Of a DNA stretch of 7,935 nt, positions 1 through 5,361 are shown piece after piece. The notes beneath the pieces were generated by a model that was given only the letters and a program-made list of their open reading frames with translations, had not been told where the DNA came from and made no database searches. Made by a program: the position numbers and the translations under genes. Source of the DNA: Nitrososphaeraceae archaeon (GTDB lineage: Archaea; Thermoproteota; Nitrososphaeria; Nitrososphaerales; Nitrososphaeraceae); assembly GCA_021155845.1 (NCBI GenBank), contig JAJNBK010000098.1:1-7935 (forward strand), given 5' to 3'. The number at the start of each line of letters is the position of its first letter. Positions within the stretch are counted from its first letter, which is position 1.

Positions 1-1287
1 ATTGTTGCAGCCGTGATGACTCCTATCGCTGGCAAAATATCTGACCTCTACGGTAAAAAGAAGGTATTACTCGTGCTACTGACGATGTATGCGGCTGGAA
101 TAGCCGCCGGAGGTTTTGCAGACAACATATCATTCCTATTAGCGAGCAGGATAATCCAGGGTGTGGGCTTGGCCGCAGTCCCGGCAGCCTTCAGCCTCCT
201 AAGGGACACGTTTCCACCAGCTAAGCTTGCGATCGCCGTAGGAGTGTTTGGATCTATGTATTCTGCAGGTTCGGTTGTCGGCCTCTTGGCAGGAGCCACC
301 ATCATCCAGAGCTTTGGATGGCATTCCACTTTCTTCTCCATAGTTCCATTTGCGGCCGCAGTGACATTCATGATTGCCAAATTCGTAAAAGAAAACAAAG
401 GGCAATTAACGGCTCCTGTCAATACTAAAGAGAACATGGGTAAAAAGCGGGCAGCGTCTTCCATAGACTTGAAGGGAGCGCTGGCGCTTTCTGCAACAAT
501 AATTGCGTTTCTCATGGCGCTGACACTCGTAGAGACCGGAATAAACTCTGAGACTCTGCCGCAGATTGGGGTTGCATTTGTAGTTTCAGTAATTTCATTG
601 GCTGTCTTTGTCATCATAGAGAGAAGAATCGCATTGCCATTGGTTGACCTGAGATTGCTAAAAGACAAGACTCTCCTACCTTCGTACATCATATTGATAG
701 CCACTGGAATTACAATGTTCATGGCATACCCGGCTATAGTGCAGCTGGTAAGAAGCCCTATGCCACTGGGATTTGGAGGGGATGCAGTAGACGCCGCAAA
801 TGTTCAACTACCTTTCATGATCATGTTCCTTGTCTTTGCAAGCGTAACCCCACTGATCATAAATCGAATAGGAAAACTAAATCCTATCATCATAGGTGCC
901 CTAGTCAGCCTGATCGGGTCGCTCGGACTACTGATGTTTCACTCAACAGAAATCGCAGTGTCTACTAATCTGGCCATAATTGCATCCGGCCTCTCGATGA
1001 CAATTACTGCAACGTGGAACATCGTCGTATCGTCATCGCCCAAATCATTCATCGGAATATCGGTAGGAGTGGGCGCTCTCTTGTTGTTTATAGGAATGGC
1101 CATAGGTCCGGCACTGGCAGGGGTGTATATGGAGAGTCACGAGACGATCAAAGGAGTTCAAGGGTCGTATCCTTCTCTGGACTCATATAATCTAGTGTAT
1201 ATTACGTCAGCATTACTGTCAGCAGTCTCGCTCGGGTTTGCATTGATGCTAAGAAGAAGAGCAGTGCATAAGGCAATTGAGGTTTAG
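1..1287 (+). CDS. MFS multidrug-efflux-type transporter, 5' end outside window
   Basis: This is a polytopic membrane transporter of the major facilitator superfamily, probably a DHA2-like (EmrB/QacA-type) proton-driven exporter; its substrate cannot be read from the sequence. The frame is open from base 1, so the first visible ATG at 13 is internal. The window opens in the TM2-TM3 loop, where GKISDLYGKKK matches MFS motif A (GxxxDrxGrk). At least 428 codons are present, and roughly 50-60 N-terminal residues should lie upstream. Many hydrophobic helices follow, with a basic central loop around residues 125-150 and a basic C-terminus (LRRRAVHKAIEV). The antiporter motif C region reads GSVVGLLAG and lacks the usual Gly-Pro, so classical drug/proton antiport is uncertain. 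G+C is much higher than in downstream genes (31 of 60 bases in 121-180), which may mean a different origin or stronger conservation. The family call is firm; the subfamily is tentative. Confidence 0.9.
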   Translation: MVAAVMTPIAGKISDLYGKKKVLLVLLTMYAAGIAAGGFADNISFLLASRIIQGVGLAAVPAAFSLLRDTFPPAKLAIAVGVFGSMYSAGSVVGLLAGATIIQSFGWHSTFFSIVPFAAAVTFMIAKFVKENKGQLTAPVNTKENMGKKRAASSIDLKGALALSATIIAFLMALTLVETGINSETLPQIGVAFVVSVISLAVFVIIERRIALPLVDLRLLKDKTLLPSYIILIATGITMFMAYPAIVQLVRSPMPLGFGGDAVDAANVQLPFMIMFLVFASVTPLIINRIGKLNPIIIGALVSLIGSLGLLMFHSTEIAVSTNLAIIASGLSMTITATWNIVVSSSPKSFIGISVGVGALLLFIGMAIGPALAGVYMESHETIKGVQGSYPSLDSYNLVYITSALLSAVSLGFALMLRRRAVHKAIEV

Positions 1288-1318
1288 TGACTATTTACTT
1301 TCCTTTATGCTGGGCAAT

Positions 1319-1349
1319 ACTTTAGAAAAAATAGGTCGTGTTCTAAAGT
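1319..1349. repeat. 9-bp perfect inverted repeat downstream of the MFS gene
   Basis: ACTTTAGAA at 1319-1327 is the exact reverse complement of TTCTAAAGT at 1341-1349, with a 13-nt spacer. It starts 32 nt after the transporter stop codon. It could form an RNA stem at the 3' end of the transporter transcript or be a regulator-binding palindrome. There is no T-run directly after it, so a classical hairpin terminator is unlikely. Confidence 0.4.
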
Positions 1350-1363
1350 CCACATAGAGGTAA

Positions 1364-1558
1364 TTTTTCTTCATACCTCCAAGAGGAAATAAGGTCTCTT
1401 ATGAAGCCGTACACATACATGCCATAGGCGACGATGCAAAGATAGTAGAGCATAGAGCAATAAGGAATGATCTCAAGTTTATGATGCAATTAGGGCTGGT
1501 TAAACCCATATTCTCTGAATATGAGGCCTATTTCAAAGGATGGAAGGGAGTAGGATGA
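1364..1558 (+). pseudogene. SnoaL-like ester cyclase, C-terminal remnant
   Basis: The frame is open from just after TAA at 1361-1363 to TGA at 1556-1558 and has no start codon in a plausible position. The translation carries the tail signature of the SnoaL-like polyketide cyclase/ester cyclase family (NTF2 fold): IPPRGNKVSYEAVHIHAI, then KIVEHRAIRNDLKFMMQLG. Intact relatives have PPTGk followed by gKIvEhW...D...m.QLG. Intact members are about 130-150 residues, and only about 64 codons survive here. The N-terminal half, which forms much of the cone-shaped ligand pocket, is absent: the DNA between the MFS stop and this frame shows no matching sequence. I therefore read it as a truncated gene relic. 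The family assignment comes from recalled motifs and is fairly confident; loss of function is an inference from the missing half and missing start. Confidence 0.62.
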
Positions 1559-1798
1559 TGGACAGATATAGAGATATTCTATCGTCAGAAAAAGACCATT
1601 TGGTGTAACATTTATCTCAGATATTCTGTCTACAAGTTCCGTGTAGTATCTCCTCTTATCACAGCATACGAGTGAGAAGAAGAGAAAAAAGACGGATATA
1701 TATATAATGATTTTATATCTTCCACTATATCTTTGGGGCCTCGACTGCTAATCACACTCCGCTGCTATCGCACAGAGACCCTAGACTCAACAAATATG
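1559..1798. other. Intergenic stretch without a convincing gene
   Basis: Between the cyclase relic and the next promoter I see no intact gene. There is an AT-repeat run near 1697-1708 and a locally G+C-richer block at about 1735-1790. On the minus strand one frame stays open from about 1745 back to 1490, about 85 codons without a stop, with peptide-like content such as DKRRYYTELVDRISEINV. It has no ATG, GTG or TTG start, and its distal part is antisense to the cyclase relic, so it may be another gene fragment or chance. Confidence 0.4.
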
Positions 1799-1807
1799 TT
1801 TTAATTA
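1799..1807 (+). promoter_or_regulatory. TATA-like box for the PPOX-family gene
   Basis: TTTTAATTA is centred about 28 nt before the ATG at 1831. That is the archaeal TATA spacing expected if transcription starts at or next to the start codon. No Shine-Dalgarno-like sequence precedes the ATG, which agrees with a leaderless mRNA. Confidence 0.5.
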
Positions 1808-1830
1808 GTTTAGAAGTAATTAATGGCACT

Positions 1831-2325
1831 ATGGTGAGAGTAATTGATGCAGAACCAGGTGTTGGTTCTCCTATGACAGAAGAAGAAGCGAAAAACTTCA
1901 TGGCAGATAATAATGGCAACAGCCGATTACTTGTCCACCTAGGAATGGTGGATGGGAAAGGAGAACCAAATGTAATTCCTACTGGATATTACTTTGATAA
2001 GAACTCTAACAAAATCTACATTACAACGGAAAAGAGTTCTAAGAAAGTTCATAATTTAAGAACAACAATGAATATTTTCTCCTACTGTATTGATAATCCC
2101 AATCCACCATACAAAGGAGTTAGAGGCAAGGGAAAAGTCAAAATCCATGAAGACATTAATCACAATATTCCTATTACGGAGAAGATAATGACTAGATATG
2201 TGGAAAGCCTTGAAAATCCAATGGCAAAATGGGTTTTAGATGAGACAAAGAAAGGAAATATGATAATTTTAGAAATCACACCAAGTTACTATTCTACTTG
2301 GGATTATGGTAAATTGCAGCAGTGA
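1831..2325 (+). CDS. PPOX-class (pyridoxamine 5'-phosphate oxidase-like) FMN/F420-binding split-barrel protein
   Basis: The 164-residue protein has the fold signature of the pyridoxamine 5'-phosphate oxidase-like flavin split barrel. Residues 31-50 (SRLLVHLGMVDGKGEPNVIP) match the first strands, where relatives read la.lgtvd.dG.P.v.P. YYFD and KIYITTEKSSKKVHNLR (61-77) follow, equivalent to the conserved K/T-rich phosphate-binding strand ending in NLR. GVRGKGKVKIHED is the next family strand, and WDYGK closes the protein. Its length is normal for single-domain members. These proteins bind FMN or F420 and often reduce or oxidise small molecules; the substrate here is unknown and PdxH activity should not be assumed. 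The ATG at 1831 is supported by the TATA-like box 28 nt upstream. An ATG at 1823 opens only a four-codon frame overlapping this start. It is the only clearly intact gene between 1288 and 4161 and is transcribed alone. Confidence 0.85.
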   Translation: MVRVIDAEPGVGSPMTEEEAKNFMADNNGNSRLLVHLGMVDGKGEPNVIPTGYYFDKNSNKIYITTEKSSKKVHNLRTTMNIFSYCIDNPNPPYKGVRGKGKVKIHEDINHNIPITEKIMTRYVESLENPMAKWVLDETKKGNMIILEITPSYYSTWDYGKLQQ

Positions 2326-2340
2326 TGACTCCAAAGTAAG

Positions 2341-2388
2341 TTTGCTATTTCCCTTTTCCTTCACTTCTCTCACATTTTACTTTGTTCT
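2341..2388 (+). terminator. Pyrimidine-rich, T-rich stretch after the PPOX gene
   Basis: A run of T-rich and C-rich sequence with several TTTT and TTTC clusters begins 15 nt after the stop codon. Archaeal RNA polymerase commonly terminates in T-rich DNA without a hairpin, so this may end the PPOX transcript. It overlaps the 3' end of the convergent DUF72 pseudogene, so some of the bias may be codon-derived. Confidence 0.3.
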
Positions 2389-3031
2389 ATAAAATCTGTG
2401 AGCATACTTTGTTGTTTTCCATTCTGATCATTAAAAGGTACGTGAGCGTTGCTAATTTGTGACTGTTGTCCTTGTTGTTGTTTGGCTGCTGATTTGTCGA
2501 GGATAATTCCGGCAGACCAACCATACTTCTAAATAGATTTGCTGTTCCTGGTCCAAAACCTGCTTAGTGGTTATTGGCAGCAATCATCGCTAAACTAACT
2601 TTTTTTTCTACCTCTTTTCTTTTCCTTTTCCTTTTCCACTTTTTTTAATTCATCCGCCCAATTGCTCATTTCCGAAATTCTATCTTTGAATTTTTCTAAA
2701 GTTTTTTCGTCTATGCTTCTATCCCCTATGAATCTGACATAAAGAAAGCCTGTTGTAACAATTGGAGTCATCCTCCTCGACATCCAACAGATGCTTGTCA
2801 TGCGTAATTATTTTGGGGAACTTGGCTGTCAATCTAAAGTTATTCGGAGTTTTGAAACCAGCTCTTAACTATAAATCCATTGGGAATTCTATAGAATGAA
2901 GAATCAATCTCCACATAGTCAAATATTCGGGAATAAAACGTTAGCCAGTCACAATTCTCAAGATTAAAAGGATAAAACGGCTCCTTCCAAGCGGAATAAC
3001 TCCAGCCAAAAGAGCCTATGTAGAATTTCAA
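2370..3031 (-). pseudogene. DUF72 (YecE-like) family protein, multiply frameshifted and internally deleted
   Basis: Four pieces in different frames rebuild one DUF72 protein. Piece 1 (3031-2840) has YIGSFGWSYSAWKEPFYP, WLTFYS, FDYVEIDSSFYRIPN and VKSWF, the family N-terminus. Piece 2 (about 2838-2775) continues FRLTAKFPKIITHDKHLLDV in the next frame. About 100 residues are then missing. Piece 3 (about 2770-2600) resumes with TPIVTTGFLYVRFIGDRS, then a Lys/Glu-rich segment. Piece 4 (about 2610-2370) shifts frame again into SLAMIAANNH-stop-AGFGPGTANLFRSMVG. The TAA at 2566-2564 replaces the Tyr codon expected in NNHYAGFGPGT. One more shift near 2510 leads to a Gln-rich tail ending KQQSMLTDFIEQSKM. 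The N-terminal Met position is TTG at 3031. At least three frameshifts, one nonsense codon and one large deletion make it non-functional. DUF72 biochemical function is unknown. The reconstruction is my own reading of the six frames. Confidence 0.85.
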
Positions 3032-3151
3032 ATGAAAGCCACTATTATGATACGAACTTGTGTATTAATCAACTTGCGCTTGATTGACATTTTCCCGAAC
3101 TATACTTTTTCCCTTACATACTTATTAACTATATTTAGTATAGTATTAGCC

Positions 3152-3319
3152 ATGAGTAAATCAAACGGAATGGAAATAGAGGAAGAGAGAGATATTGGAA
3201 GTATTGTCCAGCAGTTCATCTGCCGACTACCGAAAAAGAATCGTGACGTGATGGTGCAGGTGAGGAAGCAATTTATTGATATATTTAGAAAGCATGGCGG
3301 GCTACACTATGACACATGA
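3152..3319 (+). pseudogene. DUF1428-like protein, truncated N-terminal stub (55 codons)
   Basis: This short frame encodes MSKSNGMEIEEERDIGSIV, then QQFICRLPKKNRDVMVQV and FIDIFRKHGGLHYD. It resembles the first third of DUF1428-type ferredoxin-like-fold proteins, where a strand is followed by P...K...y....ifkeHGaL.y. Intact members are around 110-130 residues; this one stops right after the HGGLHYDT strand, and no continuation is visible in the other frames before the convergent dehydrogenase relic 36 nt away. I chose ATG 3152 over the upstream in-frame ATG 3032. The extra 40 residues are hydrophobic and unlike the family, and a TATA-like TTATTAAC at 3122-3129 sits about 26 nt before 3152. It could still be expressed as a small protein. 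Family assignment is from memory and moderate. Confidence 0.5.
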
Positions 3320-3355
3320 CTTATGACGCTTAGTGCGCTTATCATACCAGGAGAT

Positions 3356-4161
3356 CTATAATGAAAAGTTTTGAATTACCATTTTTCGAAACTCCTTGTC
3401 AGGCATATTCATTCTTGCTTGTATTATAGCAGCAGCATCATTACCTACAGTGTATCTTAGTTGTGGATTTTCAGATGTTACGGCTTGTAGTATAACCTTT
3501 GCTACTTCTTCTGGTGGGGAGGATGATGCATTTTCCATCATTGATTTAAAGTAGTTCTTTACCTTTTGCATCAGTGGAAAATATGGTGATTTTGGGTCTA
3601 AAGCTTTTTCTGCAGAAGTGCTTGAGTTTATAATGTTAGTTCTGATAAAACCGGGTTCAATTATAACTACTCTAATTCCAAATGGCTCCAATTCATATGA
3701 CATTGATTCGCTTAGAGCTTCTAATGCAAACTTTGTACTTTGATACGCAGACAAAACAGGAACACCTATACGCCCTCCAACTGAACTTATATTTACTATT
3801 GTGCCACCACTGTTCTGCTTCCTCATGACAGGAAGAACTTGCTGTGCTACACGTATTACTCCAAAGAAATTAGTTTCAAATTGTGCTTTGCTGCTACTAT
3901 TTTGTCGATTGCATTTTTGACAGATATATCATCATTGACATCCAGCTGAACAACTTGCAATGGCAATTTTTGAGTATTGGCTATTTCTGTTATTTTCTTG
4001 GATTTTTCAAGGTTACGCATTGTAGCATAGGTATGAAATCCACTCCTTGCCAACATCAAAGCTATTTCAAAGCCTATCCCACTTGAACTACCTGTTACAA
4101 CAGCAACATGATCGGTGATTTCTCTATTTGGTTTATTATTATTACTACTTCTAGGAGTCAT
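3356..4161 (-). pseudogene. Short-chain dehydrogenase/reductase with an internal deletion and frameshift
   Basis: The N-terminal piece (4161-3856) starts at ATG and has the Rossmann cofactor motif TGSSSGIG (residues 23-30) and LDVND at 73-77. It runs AIDKIVAAK, then leaves the dehydrogenase frame and stops. The adjacent frame, from about 3889, resumes AQFETNFFGVIRVAQQVLPV and continues through NISSVGG with the catalytic Ser, YQSTK with the catalytic Tyr and Lys, EPGFIRTN, and a normal C-terminus ending at 3356. About 30 residues between IVA and AQFETN are missing, including the structural and catalytic NNAG segment. The deletion scar is around 3885-3895, within GCAGCAAAGCACAA, a short repeat-like context. 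Both halves are otherwise well conserved, so the lesion is probably recent. As it stands it cannot make a working NAD(P)-dependent oxidoreductase. Classical SDR type; substrate unknown. Confidence 0.88.
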
Positions 4162-4181
4162 AAGGAGTTATAAGATTACAA

Positions 4182-4190
4182 GGATTTATC
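4182..4190 (-). promoter_or_regulatory. TATA-like box of the SDR pseudogene
   Basis: Read on the minus strand the sequence is GATAAATCC, centred about 26 nt upstream of the ATG at 4161. This is the expected spacing for a leaderless archaeal transcript. The promoter therefore looks intact although the gene is broken. Confidence 0.4.
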
Positions 4191-4191
4191 A

Positions 4192-4212
4192 ATGCTGCAA
4201 GCCTAGCAGCAT
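4192..4212. repeat. 7-bp inverted repeat upstream of the SDR promoter
   Basis: ATGCTGC at 4192-4198 and GCAGCAT at 4206-4212 are exact reverse complements separated by 7 nt. Centre-to-centre spacing is 14 bp. The palindrome directly abuts the upstream (BRE) side of the TATA-like box, a common place for a dimeric regulator site. It is not transcribed from that promoter, so a DNA operator is more likely than an RNA hairpin. Confidence 0.4.
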
Positions 4213-4333
4213 AAAATCAGTGAGAAATTCTTATTATGGGTTATAATTACAAGCATAAACTGGGAAAGGGAGATTTGTCGCTGCAAGATTATTGTCTTAT
4301 ATCCTCGGGCTTTTCATATAATAATAACCTTTT

Positions 4334-5269
4334 TTATTCTTTTTCTTTCTTCTTTCCTGCTATGCATATAACTTCATTATCTAGTCTTATACAACCAGTA
4401 GTAGTATCTGTATATTTTCTAGCCGCTTCCTTTGCGACTGCTTTCCATATCTCTTCCTTTCTCTCTTCAGTCTCATTCGATAACATTGCAGTAATTGGAG
4501 CACTTAGTTCTTTTGTACAACAGGCATAATCTTCAGCCGATGCCAACTGAAAGGAAACTGTCAACGATTCAGTGTGTACTCTAGTAAATCCTGCCTTGAT
4601 GAAAGAATTCACTAATGCATTTACATCAGCTAAGCTAAAAGGACCTGAAACTGCTGCTATTGAAGCTAGTTGTAGTAAAGTAGGCATTTTAAGGTGTTCT
4701 CTTACAGTATTCATAGCCAAACTGATCAATGGAACTTTGGATGGATGAGACCAAACAGCAGCTGCAAATCGTCCGCCTGGAAACAAAGAGCTATGAATAT
4801 TTTTCAAGACAGTATTTAGGTTGGGCATTAACATTAGTCCCCATCGGCATAGAGCTACGTCAAAAAAAGATTGCAGTAGATAATCGTGTAGTCTTTCAGC
4901 GTCACCTTCCTTAAATTCTATATTTTGTAACCCTAGTAATATGCTTCTCTCCTTTGCAATTTCTAACATCTGTGGAGATATATCTATAGCTAGAACATTT
5001 CCATCTGAACCAACACATTGTGCTGCAGTGATAGCTGGTTCTCCATAACCTGTTGCTATATCTAGAACACGATCTCCTGGTCTAATTTCTGCTAACTCAA
5101 GCAATTTATTGCTGACTTTCTGTGCTCCTAATCCTAATCTATTTCCATTTTCTTCTATTTGTTTCCACCATTTTCTATAAGCCTTAGCAACGCCATCCCA
5201 CCAGCATCGACATTGGGTTGTTTTATTGAATTGATGAGGAATGGTTGAGTTGTTGTTTATATGAGTCAT
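4334..5269 (-). CDS. Class I SAM-dependent methyltransferase (UbiE/methyltransferase-11-like)
   Basis: The 311-residue protein has a complete Rossmann methyltransferase core. Motif I is VLDIATGYGEP (68-78), which binds S-adenosylmethionine. VLAIDIS with Asp95 at the end of strand 2 contacts the ribose. EGDAERL (120-126) is the adenine-contact region. FDVALCRWGLMLMPN (135 on) is motif IV/post-IV, and the LFPGGRFAAAVW strand follows. The N-terminus WWDGVAKAYRKWWKQIE resembles the helix seen before the core in UbiE-like enzymes. The C-terminal part carries a cap for an unknown substrate and ends with a Lys/Glu tail. I used ATG at 5269 rather than the TTG two codons upstream, because a TATA-like TATTAA at 5297-5302 fits a start at or near that ATG. 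It is divergent from a transcription regulator 92 bp away, suggesting shared control. It appears intact. The acceptor (quinone, lipid, small molecule) is not determinable here. Confidence 0.88.
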   Translation of the reverse strand: MTHINNNSTIPHQFNKTTQCRCWWDGVAKAYRKWWKQIEENGNRLGLGAQKVSNKLLELAEIRPGDRVLDIATGYGEPAITAAQCVGSDGNVLAIDISPQMLEIAKERSILLGLQNIEFKEGDAERLHDYLLQSFFDVALCRWGLMLMPNLNTVLKNIHSSLFPGGRFAAAVWSHPSKVPLISLAMNTVREHLKMPTLLQLASIAAVSGPFSLADVNALVNSFIKAGFTRVHTESLTVSFQLASAEDYACCTKELSAPITAMLSNETEERKEEIWKAVAKEAARKYTDTTTGCIRLDNEVICIAGKKKEKE

Positions 5270-5280
5270 TTTCAATCAAT

Positions 5281-5288
5281 TTGATCAA
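5281..5288. promoter_or_regulatory. TTGATCAA palindrome in the methyltransferase promoter
   Basis: This perfect 8-bp palindrome lies between the methyltransferase's TATA-like box (5297-5302) and its ATG at 5269. It is flanked by related TCAAT/ATCAAT words. A protein bound here would block transcription initiation. Short AT-rich palindromes are common, so this is weak. Confidence 0.25.
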
Positions 5289-5296
5289 TCTCTTTC

Positions 5297-5302
5297 TATT
5301 AA
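5297..5302 (-). promoter_or_regulatory. TATA-like box of the methyltransferase gene
   Basis: On the minus strand the sequence reads TTAATA within GGTTAATAGAAAG, about 28-33 nt before the ATG at 5269. This spacing suits a leaderless transcript starting at or just before the ATG. Confidence 0.4.
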
Positions 5303-5323
5303 CCAGTATTCAGTAGTAGGTTT

Positions 5324-5354
5324 GAAATTTCTAAATTAGAACTGAATTTTCTAA
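5324..5354. repeat. Two GAAwTTTCTAA direct repeats 20 bp apart, candidate operator
   Basis: GAAATTTCTAA (5324-5334) and GAATTTTCTAA (5344-5354) match in 10 of 11 positions. Their start-to-start distance is 20 bp, about two turns of B-DNA, so both lie on the same helix face. The first overlaps the regulator's TATA-like box and the second lies between that box and the ATG at 5362. The first also contains the perfect palindrome GAAATTTC. The position suits repression of the regulator gene by its own product; an effect on the divergent methyltransferase is possible. Confidence 0.45.
5332..5338 (+). promoter_or_regulatory. TATA-like box of the FilR1-like regulator gene
   Basis: TAAATTA is centred about 27 nt before the ATG at 5362, matching leaderless archaeal spacing. 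It overlaps the end of the first operator-like repeat. Confidence 0.45.
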
Positions 5355-5361
5355 TCTATTT

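Noticed and set aside
48..722. 224-codon minus-strand open frame
   Set aside because: It is antisense to the well-supported MFS transporter. Its translation shows no domain and is the complement of hydrophobic-helix codons.
1735..1790. G+C-richer block considered as a tRNA or att-site remnant
   Set aside because: No acceptor stem pairing, no T-loop GTTCRA motif and no CCA context could be found.
1823..1837. Four-codon upstream frame overlapping the PPOX start (ATG GCA CTA TGG TGA)
   Set aside because: The predicted transcript start lies at about the downstream ATG, so this frame would probably not be in the mRNA.
2599..2646. Poly-pyrimidine tract resembling a strong T-rich terminator
   Set aside because: It is better explained as the complement of the Lys/Glu-rich linker codons of the DUF72 pseudogene.
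3032..3151. N-terminal extension of the DUF1428-like stub
   Set aside because: The hydrophobic 40 residues do not fit the family, and the TATA-like box favours the ATG at 3152.
3883..4086. 67-codon plus-strand frame
   Set aside because: It is antisense to the conserved SDR N-terminal half and has no family features.
4236..4529. 97-codon plus-strand frame with an ATG outside the methyltransferase
   Set aside because: Two thirds of it is antisense to the methyltransferase C-terminus, and the Phe/Ser-rich content is what the complement of Lys/Glu codons gives.
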